In this document: one piece after another, positions 20,601 to 28,578 of the stretch
Layout of the letters: every line of letters begins with the position of its first letter
How positions within the stretch are numbered: the stretch's first letter is position 1
Source: Selenomonas sp. TAMA-11512
Lineage (GTDB): Bacteria; Bacillota; Negativicutes; Selenomonadales; Selenomonadaceae
DNA length: 64,000 nt
Assembly (NCBI RefSeq): GCF_037076525.1
Contig: NZ_AP029018.1
Coordinates: 1,178,001 to 1,242,000, forward strand
Reading direction: 5' to 3'
The notes under the pieces: generated by a model
What the model was told of the DNA's origin: nothing
Seen by the model: only the letters and a program-made list of their open reading frames with translations
Databases searched by the model: none
Translations under genes and position numbers: made by a program

Positions 20601-20799
20601 TTCCGGATTTGAGGTCACGGATCACATCCGTCTCTCGGTCACAGGCAACGACAGGATCAGCGAGATGCTTCGTAAGAATGAGGAGTTCCTCAAGGAAATT
20701 ACGCTTACCGATGCGGTCAGCTACGATGTGCCGGTTGCTGAGGAGAAGACGTGGGATATCAATGGCGAATCCGTCAATCTTGCCGTCCATAAGGTGTGA
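17671..20799 (+). CDS. ileS: Isoleucyl-tRNA synthetase, type 2 (IleS2-like)
   Basis: Charges tRNA-Ile. It is a class I synthetase of 1042 residues with HIGH in QPHIGHVL (about 56-59) and KMSKS (about 594-598). Segments such as [47 protein letters not shown] and the WECACG...VGSIAEL insert match the second type of bacterial IleS, which resembles eukaryotic cytosolic and Thermus enzymes. The preferred start is TTG at 17671 (GGGAGG seven bases upstream; protein begins [11 protein letters not shown]). Upstream in-frame codons give unrelated sequence. No convincing T-box was found in the leader. Confidence 0.96.
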   Translation: [1042 protein letters not shown]

Positions 20800-20853
20800 C
20801 ATGAGGAAGCACAGCGCGTAAAAAGACTTTTCCGATGAGGGAGATGGCAATGC

Positions 20854-20882
20854 AGGCTGTCGCTTGTGCGGCAGCCTTTTTC
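20854..20882 (+). terminator. Intrinsic terminator after ileS
   Basis: AGGCTGTCGC (20854-20863) and GCGGCAGCCT (20868-20877) form a 10-bp stem with one T-G pair, a TTGT loop and a T-run. Confidence 0.85.
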
Positions 20883-20901
20883 TATACAGGGAGGCGGGAG
20901 C

Positions 20902-22377
20902 ATGTTGATTACAGCGTGTAGCGATGCGGAGATCATTGACGGCGTCTTGAAGGAATTTGCCGAACTTGCGAGGATACCGCGCCCTTCCGGGCAGGAAAAA
21001 TCCGTCAGCGATTATCTGAAGAAGCGGTTTGAGGCACTGGGGCTGACCGTAGTGCAGGATGAAGTGTATAACATCATAGCCGATCTCCCCGCTTCGGATG
21101 GGCTTGAGGATGCACCTCGCATTATATTGCAGTGCCATATGGATATGGTCTGCGTAGCGGATGAGGGTGTCGTCTTTGATCCGCTGAAAGATGCTATAAA
21201 GCTTCATCGTACAGAGACATGCCTGACTGCTGTCGGCACAAGTCTGGGTGCCGATGACGGCATGGGCATAGCCGCCATCCTCTGCATGATTCCCTCTATA
21301 CAGCGTACGGCACACGCGCCTGTGCGCATCATCTGCACGGTGGATGAGGAACGAGGCATGACGGGAGCGATACACCTCGATTCAAAATATCTGCAAGATG
21401 CCGTCTATCTTATCAATGCAGACTCGGAAAATTACGATGAGCTTACGGTGGGATCTGCCGGCAGCGTAAATATCGATTTTTCCAAGAGGATAGAGCGTAT
21501 CGCGCCCCGCTTTAAACAAGCGTGGAGCGTGCGCATAACGGGACTTAATGGCGGACACTCGGGCGAGCGCATCGGTGATAATAGGGCGAACGGAGCAAGT
21601 GCATTGGCAAGCTTCTTTGCAAACATGGAGTCCCATGATGCCTGTGAGATTGCCGCTTTTTCAGCGGGGACGGCGCGAAACGCAATCCCAGCGAGCGGTG
21701 AGGCGACCTTCGTAACCGATGCTGTGGAGGAGACACTGCGTACAATCCTTATGGACACCGAAAAAGAGCTGCGAGCAGCTTACGGGATGGCCGATCCGAA
21801 TATACGGCTTATGCTGGAGTCTGTGCCGATGCCTATTTCCGTCGCGGATCACGCGGAGGCGCAGACGTTCCTGCGTCTTCTGCGCATCCTTCACAGCGGC
21901 GTCTATGCCATGTCCCTGCAGAGTCCTCTGCAAGTAGAAACCTCTGCGAATCTTGGCATTGCACGCCTCGACGAAGAAGCGGCGACCGTGTGTTTTTTCC
22001 CGCGATCTTCCAATGATGCGAAGATTCGATCCTTCATTCAAGCAGCAAAAGACATAGCTTATATGACCGGCTACCGTATCGATATCGGCAATGTCGCGCC
22101 CGGCTGGCAGGAGAAGCCGAAGAGCGCACTTCGAAATATTATGACCGAGGTCTTTCAAGAGCAGAATGGCAGGCCCATGAAGGTGCAGACCATTCACGCG
22201 GGACTGGAGTGCGGCTATTATGCGGAAAAGAACCCGGAGCTTGATATGGTCTCCATCGGTGTTACAACGAAGGATATCCACAGCCCGAAGGAGAGTGTCA
22301 TTCTGTCATCGATTCCGCCGATTGTGCGATTGATGAACGAAACCCTGGCGCGCATTTTTGCAGCTGAAAGAGGATAA
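20902..22377 (+). CDS. pepD: Aminoacyl-histidine dipeptidase (PepD-type, M20)
   Basis: Zinc M20 peptidase (491 residues) that hydrolyses dipeptides such as Xaa-His in the cytosol. Metal-site motifs are LQCHMDMVC, GTSLGADDGMG and VDEERGMTG, and the later ECGYYAEKNPELDMVSIG and DIHSPKE segments are typical of PepD. The ATG at 20902 follows GGAGGCGGGAG. It is alone between the ileS terminator and the YbjN-like gene. Confidence 0.9.
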   Translation: MLITACSDAEIIDGVLKEFAELARIPRPSGQEKSVSDYLKKRFEALGLTVVQDEVYNIIADLPASDGLEDAPRIILQCHMDMVCVADEGVVFDPLKDAIKLHRTETCLTAVGTSLGADDGMGIAAILCMIPSIQRTAHAPVRIICTVDEERGMTGAIHLDSKYLQDAVYLINADSENYDELTVGSAGSVNIDFSKRIERIAPRFKQAWSVRITGLNGGHSGERIGDNRANGASALASFFANMESHDACEIAAFSAGTARNAIPASGEATFVTDAVEETLRTILMDTEKELRAAYGMADPNIRLMLESVPMPISVADHAEAQTFLRLLRILHSGVYAMSLQSPLQVETSANLGIARLDEEAATVCFFPRSSNDAKIRSFIQAAKDIAYMTGYRIDIGNVAPGWQEKPKSALRNIMTEVFQEQNGRPMKVQTIHAGLECGYYAEKNPELDMVSIGVTTKDIHSPKESVILSSIPPIVRLMNETLARIFAAERG

Positions 22378-22418
22378 CCGGATGCTCCCGCGGCAGGAAA
22401 AAAGATGAATGTATAGAA

Positions 22419-22436
22419 TCAAGATATGTATCTTGA
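22419..22436. promoter_or_regulatory. Palindrome, possible operator
   Basis: TCAAGATA-TG-TATCTTGA, two perfect 8-bp arms with a 2-bp spacer, lies 70 bp upstream of the YbjN-like gene. The geometry suits a dimeric winged-helix repressor, but no promoter boxes are clear around it. Confidence 0.35.
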
Positions 22437-22506
22437 GATAAACAGCAGCAGTGGGATGCCAAATGATATGCTGAAATCAAACGAAAAAAAATAAAGAGGT
22501 GTCGTC

Positions 22507-22941
22507 ATGGTCGAAAGTGCAGAAAAGTTCAAAAAATTCCTCAAGGAAAATAAAATAGACAGCTATCAGAGTGAGTCACTTCGAGATAAGCACAAGAGCG
22601 TGATTTTTCGGTCCACGATTGAAGTGGAGGGCCAGTTCGTCCCCATTGGCGTCATATTTGACGATACGATTTACGTCATCGTACGCGCAAACCTTGCTCC
22701 TAAAGCGCTCAATGATCAAAATGCTTATGCTATTGAGCGATTCCTCATGCGGCTCAATAACAGCAGCAAGCTTTTCAAATACTATTTGGCACCGGATACA
22801 TCGATCATATTGGATGCCTGTATACCGATGCTGGAGGAGAATTTCTCATCCGAACTGGTGCATACGATTGTCGGCGTCGTGGCAAAAGAAGTGGAGACCC
22901 GTCACAAGGAATTGATGCAGCTCGTGTGGTCGGCGCATTGA
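22507..22941 (+). CDS. YbjN/type III chaperone-like protein
   Basis: A 144-residue protein of unknown function. It has no signal peptide or membrane segment. The layout (N-terminal helix, then FRSTIEVEGQFVPIGVIFDDTIYVIVRANLAPKA and a helical C-terminus) resembles the YbjN/tetrameric type III secretion chaperone fold. AAAGAGGTG precedes the ATG. It lies between pepD and rmlA with 130 and 49 bp gaps. Assignment is by overall pattern, not by a catalytic motif. Confidence 0.55.
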   Translation: MVESAEKFKKFLKENKIDSYQSESLRDKHKSVIFRSTIEVEGQFVPIGVIFDDTIYVIVRANLAPKALNDQNAYAIERFLMRLNNSSKLFKYYLAPDTSIILDACIPMLEENFSSELVHTIVGVVAKEVETRHKELMQLVWSAH

Positions 22942-22990
22942 TGCGCTGACGATGGCCTGCACAGCTAATACATAGGGGAGAGGTGCGCAC

Positions 22991-23869
22991 ATGATAAAGA
23001 AGGGGATTATCTTAGCGGGAGGCTCCGGAAGTCGTCTCTACCCTCTGACGAGGGTCATCAGCAAGCAGCTGATGCCTATCTTTGATAAGCCGATGATCTA
23101 TTATCCGTTGAGTACTCTGATGTTGGCCGGAATAGAAGAGTTCCTGGTCATCACGACACCACAGGATGCAGCGCTCTTTGAGGCGCTTCTTGGCGACGGC
23201 AGCCAGTGGGGGATTCACATTGCGTATGCTGTGCAGCCAAAGCCCGAAGGCCTCGCGCAGGCCTTTACCATCGGTGAGCGCTTTATTAACAACGAAGGCT
23301 GTGCGCTGATTCTGGGTGACAATATCTTTTACGGTGCCGATCTCGCACAAAGTCTGCAGCAGGCAGCGCAGAAGACATCGGGTGCGACGGTCTTCGCCTA
23401 CTATGTCCGTGACCCGGAGCGCTATGGCGTTGTGGAATTTGATGCGGAGGGAAATGCCATTTCTCTTGAGGAAAAGCCGAAAGAGCCCAGGTCGAATTAC
23501 GCCGTTACAGGCCTCTACTTCTATGATCGTGACGTCGTGGAAATAGCGAAGTGTGTCAAGCCGTCGGCACGAGGTGAGCTGGAGATTACAGATGTGAACA
23601 AAGCCTACCTGGATCGCGGTACTTTGCGGGTGCAGAAGCTCCGCCGCGGATACACCTGGCTTGACACGGGAACACATGAATCTCTTTTGCAGGCAGCATC
23701 GTTTGTTCAGACCATACAGGATCGGCAGGGCCTCAAGATCGCCTGTGTTGAGGAAATCGCTTACCGTATGGGGCACATCGATGCGGCGCAGCTGGAAAAG
23801 CTTGCTGCGCCCTTGGCGAAAAACGACTATGGACAGTATCTCCTACAGTTGGCAAGAGATAAGGGGTAA
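22991..23869 (+). CDS. rmlA: Glucose-1-phosphate thymidylyltransferase
   Basis: First step of dTDP-sugar synthesis: dTTP plus glucose-1-phosphate to dTDP-glucose. It is 292 residues with the nucleotide-binding [16 protein letters not shown] at the N-terminus, [16 protein letters not shown], and GDNIFYG. It heads an rmlA-rmlC-rmlB unit; rmlC follows three bases after the stop. GGGGAGAGG precedes the ATG. Confidence 0.96.
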   Translation: MIKKGIILAGGSGSRLYPLTRVISKQLMPIFDKPMIYYPLSTLMLAGIEEFLVITTPQDAALFEALLGDGSQWGIHIAYAVQPKPEGLAQAFTIGERFINNEGCALILGDNIFYGADLAQSLQQAAQKTSGATVFAYYVRDPERYGVVEFDAEGNAISLEEKPKEPRSNYAVTGLYFYDRDVVEIAKCVKPSARGELEITDVNKAYLDRGTLRVQKLRRGYTWLDTGTHESLLQAASFVQTIQDRQGLKIACVEEIAYRMGHIDAAQLEKLAAPLAKNDYGQYLLQLARDKG

Positions 23870-23872
23870 GGT

Positions 23873-24439
23873 ATGAATCGTATAGATACAGCACTTCCGG
23901 GGGTGTGCATCCTGGAGCCGCGCGTCTTTGGCGATCTCCGTGGCTGGTTTATGGAGAGCTGGTCGAGAAAAAAGCTAGAGACGGTCGGCATTTATGCCGA
24001 CTTTGTGCAGGATAATCAATCGTTTTCCAAGGAGAGGGGGACCCTTCGCGGCCTCCATTATCAGCGCCCTCCGATGGCACAGGCAAAACTTCTGCGCTGC
24101 ACGCGAGGGGAGATACTCGATGTCGCTGTCGATGTTCGCGAGGGCTCACCTACCTATGCGGCGTGGGTAGCGGTCAAGTTATCGGCAGAGAATAAACGCC
24201 AGCTTTTTATACCGCGCGGATTCCTGCACGGATTTATCACCCTGACAGACGATGTAGAGGTACTGTATAAGGCGGATAACTACTACGCGCCGGAGGCAGA
24301 TGGAAATGTGCTGTGGAAAGATCCGCAGATAGGTATCGATTGGGGAATGGAGCCGGTTGTCCTGTCCGATAAGGATCGCACCGCTCCGCTTCTCGCCGAA
24401 GCAAAGACAGGCTTTCGCTATGAGGAGGAAAAGGGATGA
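23873..24439 (+). CDS. rmlC: dTDP-4-dehydrorhamnose 3,5-epimerase
   Basis: Third step toward dTDP-rhamnose. It is 188 residues of the cupin-fold RmlC family: FGDLRGWFMESW, QDNQSFSKERGTLRGLHYQ (with the catalytic His in LHYQ), GEILDVAVDVR and PRGFLHGF. The stop overlaps the rmlB ATG (ATGA), so translation is coupled. Confidence 0.95.
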   Translation: MNRIDTALPGVCILEPRVFGDLRGWFMESWSRKKLETVGIYADFVQDNQSFSKERGTLRGLHYQRPPMAQAKLLRCTRGEILDVAVDVREGSPTYAAWVAVKLSAENKRQLFIPRGFLHGFITLTDDVEVLYKADNYYAPEADGNVLWKDPQIGIDWGMEPVVLSDKDRTAPLLAEAKTGFRYEEEKG

Positions 24440-25443
24440 AGCTTCTTGTAACGGGGGGCGCAGGTTTTATCGGCAGCAACTTCGTACGCTATATGCTGGA
24501 TGCCGCGCCGGAGGACGACATTCTCTGCGCAGATGCTTTAACGTATGCCGGCAACTACGAGTCTCTGGTTGATCTCGAGGCGAATCCGAAGTTCCGCTTC
24601 CGTGAACTTGATATTCGCGATAAAAACGGTGTAGATGCTCTCTTTGCTGCAGAAAGACCCGAAGTAGTCGTCAACTTTGCCGCCGAAAGTCATGTCGATC
24701 GCTCCATTGAGTCTCCGGATGTCTTTCTCGAGACGAATGTGATGGGGACAAGCGTGCTTTTGGAGGCGGCTCGCCGCTATGGCGCAGAGCGCTATCATCA
24801 GGTGTCGACAGATGAGGTCTATGGCGACTTGCCGCTGGACCGCCCGGATCTCTTCTTTACCGAGGAGACACCGCTGCATACTTCAAGTCCGTATTCAGCA
24901 TCAAAGGCGGCGGCAGATCTTTTGGTACTTGCCTATCATCGTACATATGACTTGCCGGTTACCATCTCGCGCTGCTCGAATAATTACGGTCCGTATCACT
25001 TCCCCGAGAAGCTTATCCCGCTGATGATCGTCAAGGCGTTACACGACGAGAAATTGCCTGTCTACGGTGACGGCAGGAACGTTCGTGATTGGCTTTTCGT
25101 TCGGGATCACTGCCGCGCCGTTCATTCCATTTTAGCGGACGGCAAGGCAGGGGAAGTCTACAATGTTGGCGGTCACAATGAAAAGACGAACCTTGAGGTC
25201 GTCAAGACCATCCTGTCTGCACTTGGAAAGAGTGAAGAACTGATCGAATTTGTTGAGGATCGCAAAGGGCATGACCGTCGATATGCAATCGATCCGACAA
25301 AGATTCGTCGGGAACTCGGTTGGGAGCCGCAAGTACGCTTTGCAGACGGTATCGGCAAGACCATTGACTGGTATGTCAAGAATCACACATGGTGGGAGCA
25401 CATTCTGGATGGCAGCTATGCCTCTGTACGCCCGAAGAAATAA
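24436..25443 (+). CDS. rmlB: dTDP-glucose 4,6-dehydratase
   Basis: Second step of the pathway, an NAD-dependent short-chain dehydratase of 335 residues. Marks are GGAGFIGSNFVRYM (cofactor site), NFAAESHVDRSI, STDEVYGDL and the active-site YSASKAAAD. No rmlD reductase follows in the window; the gene is followed by a promoter and tRNA-Ala. Products are expected to feed cell-surface polysaccharide. Confidence 0.96.
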   Translation: MKLLVTGGAGFIGSNFVRYMLDAAPEDDILCADALTYAGNYESLVDLEANPKFRFRELDIRDKNGVDALFAAERPEVVVNFAAESHVDRSIESPDVFLETNVMGTSVLLEAARRYGAERYHQVSTDEVYGDLPLDRPDLFFTEETPLHTSSPYSASKAAADLLVLAYHRTYDLPVTISRCSNNYGPYHFPEKLIPLMIVKALHDEKLPVYGDGRNVRDWLFVRDHCRAVHSILADGKAGEVYNVGGHNEKTNLEVVKTILSALGKSEELIEFVEDRKGHDRRYAIDPTKIRRELGWEPQVRFADGIGKTIDWYVKNHTWWEHILDGSYASVRPKK

Positions 25444-25482
25444 TCCGATGCAAACTGCAAAATCGTATGAAATAAAAAATGC

Positions 25483-25511
25483 TTGCATATGGATTAGAGT
25501 TTATGTATAAT
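25483..25511 (+). promoter_or_regulatory. Promoter of tRNA-Ala
   Basis: TTGCAT (25483-25488) and a perfect TATAAT (25506-25511) with a 17-base spacer, ending 19 bases before the mature tRNA. Confidence 0.85.
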
Positions 25512-25530
25512 AGCAAAGTAGATTGTCAAC

Positions 25531-25606
<76 letters not shown>

Positions 25607-25621
25607 TAAGCAGATAGTCAA

Positions 25622-25649
25622 AGACCTTGCGGGGAGCAGGGTCTTTTTT
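25622..25649 (+). terminator. Terminator of tRNA-Ala
   Basis: AGACCTTGC (25622-25630) pairs with GCAGGGTCT (25636-25644), with one G-T pair, followed by six T. Confidence 0.85.
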
Positions 25650-25680
25650 GTGTGTATTGGTCGGAATGACAGCCGCCGTA

Positions 25681-25721
25681 AAAAAGAGCTGTCCGTATAG
25701 CCTTTGCTACGGACAGCTCTT
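25681..25721 (-). terminator. Terminator of the small membrane protein gene
   Basis: A perfect 14-bp inverted repeat (25684-25697 and 25708-25721), with a T-run on the minus strand, just beyond the stop at 25723. Confidence 0.85.
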
Positions 25722-25722
25722 C

Positions 25723-26055
25723 TCAGGCTGCGAAATAACGTATATATACTGTGTAGGCAAAGAGTGCCAGGGATATAAAGAGTGCCGCAAAGCTTGCTCG
25801 TGTTATCCAGGTCAAAATCGGCTCTTTGACTTTACCCTGCCGCATGACAAATGTTAAGATCAAAGAGACGGAGAGTGCCGCATACATGGAACGATCTATG
25901 ACGGGGAGCTGATCCCAGCCGACGATCATCAGGAAGAAGACGAGACCGATCATGAGCAGAAGAAAAATATCCCGTCCTTTTTTTCGAGGTGGTACAGCAG
26001 GTGCCGTTTCCTTCGGATGCACTTTGTTTTGTATTTTTTTTAACTGTCTTGCCAT
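25723..26055 (-). CDS. Small membrane protein of unknown function
   Basis: A 110-residue protein with a basic N-terminus (KKIQNKVH) and a Pro/Lys-rich linker, followed by three hydrophobic segments (about residues 29-46, 56-73 and 86-106) that should cross the membrane. No known domain is recognised. The start at 26055 has AAAGGA six bases upstream; an ATG seven codons earlier lacks a ribosome site. It is transcribed away from the NtrC-like regulator and has its own terminator. Confidence 0.6.
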   Translation of the reverse strand: MARQLKKIQNKVHPKETAPAVPPRKKGRDIFLLLMIGLVFFLMIVGWDQLPVIDRSMYAALSVSLILTFVMRQGKVKEPILTWITRASFAALFISLALFAYTVYIRYFAA

Positions 26056-26179
26056 GCGAATCCTTTCTTTGTCCATAACCCGTACAAATTGTTAATGCAT
26101 ATATCATAGGACATATAAGCTCGTTCGTCAAGACAGATCGAGAGGAGAAAGATAAACGCGGATATCTTTTCTTCGGCCC

Positions 26180-26208
26180 TTGTTGTATTGTCTGTTTCGC
26201 TGTATAAT
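26180..26208 (+). promoter_or_regulatory. Promoter of the NtrC-like regulator gene
   Basis: TTGTTG (26180-26185) and a perfect TATAAT (26203-26208), 17 bases apart. It overlaps an upstream in-frame ATG, supporting the start at 26264. Confidence 0.7.
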
Positions 26209-26263
26209 ACATCATGTGGAAAAATGCCTGAAGATAGCGTATAAAGAAGAGAGGAGAAGGGAA

Positions 26264-27871
26264 ATGAGCAAGCAGAAACATTCGGATGCGATAACGTATT
26301 TCGATCTGCTGCTTGAGCCCGTCTTGTATTTTTTTTCTGCACAGCGAATAGAGATTATGCTGCTGGACGCAGACAATCAAATCCTGTGTTCCTCCGGCGG
26401 TGAAGCGTGCGTGCCGATTTCGAAAAGCAGGCAAAGAGAGATATTCTTGCCGATTTACATTAATGGGGAGGAGACGTACCGTCTCCGTGCCTTGTCAAAA
26501 GAGCGGAAGAGTGCGGACCAAGGGACGGTGACGGCACTTTTGCTGCTGCTGCAGCACTCCCTGCAGCTTGCCATCGAGCAGGGCCAGAAGCTGACGGCGC
26601 GTGAGAAGCTGTTGGATGCCGCGCCTGTCGCCTTTTATCATGTGCTGCCGGACAGTGAAATTGCCTATGCCAATCAGCTTGGGAAGGAGCGCTTGGCGAG
26701 AATCGGTGCGGATTCCAATGATGTTGTCGGACAGCGGCTGAGCGACCTCATCCATAATTATCAAGCGACGCCCATTTATCGAGGAGCAGCAGGTATTCCC
26801 TCCTATAATCAGGAGGTTACGTGGGTAACCGATGCACGCACCTATGAGGATATTACGACGGTGGTGCCAATCGATACGACATTGTCGAACGAAGGGCAAA
26901 GCGTGGTGACCGTTTCCATGCCGATTGAGGATCTTCGCTCTCTTGTCGCGCATACCGCCGGATATACGGCAAAATACAGTCTGAGCTCTCTTGTGGGAGA
27001 GAGCTCGGTTCTTCAAGAGATACGAGAGCGTGCCGTGCGTGCAGCAAAAAAGAAACATCATGTGCTGCTTCTAGGTGAAGAAGGTACGGGAAAGCAGCGC
27101 TTTGCACACGGTATCCATCAGGCAAGTGCTCGATCGAAAGGGCCTTTAATCTCTATTCACTGCAAGGATATCCATCCCGAGCTCTTAGGACAGGAGCTCT
27201 TTGGGATTGCTTTGTCCGCGGAGGTCAGTCGTCCGGGAAAACTTGAGCTTGCCTCCGGAGGAAGTCTTTTCATCAGTGAAATTGAAAGTCTGCCCAAGGC
27301 GATGATGCAGTCGCTGGCAAAGGCTCTTCGCGAGGGGCATGTAAAGCGTCTCGGGGAGCACGTAATGCGTACAATTGATGTGCGCATTATCGCGGCGAGC
27401 GCAAGAGACATCAAGAAAATGGTCGAGCAATCGACCTTTGATGCGGATCTGTATGAGATCTTGAGCAAAAGTATTTTACGGCTGCCGACGCTGCGCAGCC
27501 GTATGGAGGATATACGTTTGCTCGCCAATCATATCCTGTGGGAGCTGTCCGGTCAGCATCATTTACCGGAAAAACATCTGGCAAAAGCGGCGGAGAAGAA
27601 ACTGTCCGCATATGATTGGCCCGGAAATGTAAAGCAGCTGCAGCATGTGCTGGAATATGCCTTCTTTCATACAGAGAATGCGGTCATTGAGGCGGAAGAC
27701 ATTCAGATTATGGGAAATGTCCGCCCGTCCAGTCCGTGGAAGGAAGAGCGGGAAGTCTTCGTCAAAGCGTGGGAAGCGGCAGGGCATAATGTCAGTCGTT
27801 TGGCGAACCTATTAAATGTCAGCCGTGTGACACTCTATCGGTATCTGAAGAAATATGGACTTGAAAAATAA
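26264..27871 (+). CDS. Degenerate NtrC-type (sigma54 activator-like) regulator with PAS domain
   Basis: A 535-residue transcription regulator with an N-terminal sensing region, a PAS-like domain (LLDAAPVAFYHVLPDSEIAYAN, about 124-220), an AAA+ domain and a Fis-type helix-turn-helix at the end (NVSRLANLLNVSRVTLYRYLKK). Walker A GEEGTGKQ is intact (about 271). The GAFTGA loop that contacts sigma54 is absent, the Walker B Asp is Ser (FISEI where FLDEI is usual), and both arginines of the FRxDLYxRL finger motif are replaced (FDADLYEIL). It is therefore unlikely to remodel sigma54 polymerase and may act as a sigma70 regulator. GAGGAGAAGGG precedes the ATG. trmB follows 23 bp downstream. Target genes are unknown. 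Confidence 0.8.
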   Translation: MSKQKHSDAITYFDLLLEPVLYFFSAQRIEIMLLDADNQILCSSGGEACVPISKSRQREIFLPIYINGEETYRLRALSKERKSADQGTVTALLLLLQHSLQLAIEQGQKLTAREKLLDAAPVAFYHVLPDSEIAYANQLGKERLARIGADSNDVVGQRLSDLIHNYQATPIYRGAAGIPSYNQEVTWVTDARTYEDITTVVPIDTTLSNEGQSVVTVSMPIEDLRSLVAHTAGYTAKYSLSSLVGESSVLQEIRERAVRAAKKKHHVLLLGEEGTGKQRFAHGIHQASARSKGPLISIHCKDIHPELLGQELFGIALSAEVSRPGKLELASGGSLFISEIESLPKAMMQSLAKALREGHVKRLGEHVMRTIDVRIIAASARDIKKMVEQSTFDADLYEILSKSILRLPTLRSRMEDIRLLANHILWELSGQHHLPEKHLAKAAEKKLSAYDWPGNVKQLQHVLEYAFFHTENAVIEAEDIQIMGNVRPSSPWKEEREVFVKAWEAAGHNVSRLANLLNVSRVTLYRYLKKYGLEK

Positions 27872-27894
27872 GAGGAGCAGAAGGAGTTTATCGA

Positions 27895-28545
27895 TTGCGT
27901 TTGCGTAGAAAGCCTTGGATTGATGAGGCAATACATGAGTATAGAGATTTTGTTTTTCCGAAGGATGCACCGGTCGACGCATCAGCAAAGGGAAGATGGA
28001 GAGAAATATTCGGCAGAGAGGCATCTCTTTCCGTTGAACTGGGGACGGGAAAAGGAGACTTCATCACAGCGCTCGCTGCACGCCATCCGGAGCAAAATTT
28101 CCTGGGCATTGAGATGCAGCAGGGCGTACTGTATTTGGCAGCGAAAAAAGTCGCTGAGCAGGAGCTCAAAAATGTGCGGCTTGCCGTATTTGATATCCAC
28201 CATTTAGAGGATGTTTTTGCTCCGGGAGAGATTCAACGCATATACCTGAACTTCTGTGATCCTTGGCCGAAGAAACGACATGCGAAGCGTCGACTGACAC
28301 ATCGAAATTTCCTTATGCGCTATCAGAAGCTTCTGGCACCCAGAGGAGAGATGCACTTCAAGACGGATAATCGGCCGCTCTTTGATTTCTCTATCGAGGA
28401 GTTTGCAGCTATGAATCTGAAGGTGAGTGAGCTGTCTTTTGATCTTCATGCGGAAGAGAGGCCGGAGAATATCGAGACGGAATATGAGCGCAAATTCAAC
28501 GCATTGGGTGAAAAAATCAATCGATGCGTCGTGACGTTCCCGTGA
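27895..28545 (+). CDS. trmB: tRNA (guanine46-N7)-methyltransferase
   Basis: SAM-dependent methyltransferase for m7G46 in the tRNA variable loop. It is 216 residues with the SAM-binding ELGTGKGDF, FLGIEMQQGVL, and the catalytic NFCDPWPKKRHAKRRL signature, and a C-terminal TEYERKF. The start is TTG with AAGGAG eight bases upstream. It sits between the NtrC-like regulator and the SEDS gene. Confidence 0.95.
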   Translation: MRLRRKPWIDEAIHEYRDFVFPKDAPVDASAKGRWREIFGREASLSVELGTGKGDFITALAARHPEQNFLGIEMQQGVLYLAAKKVAEQELKNVRLAVFDIHHLEDVFAPGEIQRIYLNFCDPWPKKRHAKRRLTHRNFLMRYQKLLAPRGEMHFKTDNRPLFDFSIEEFAAMNLKVSELSFDLHAEERPENIETEYERKFNALGEKINRCVVTFP

Positions 28546-28578
28546 TAAGATGTGCGTCGTGAAAGAAGGTGTGTGTTT

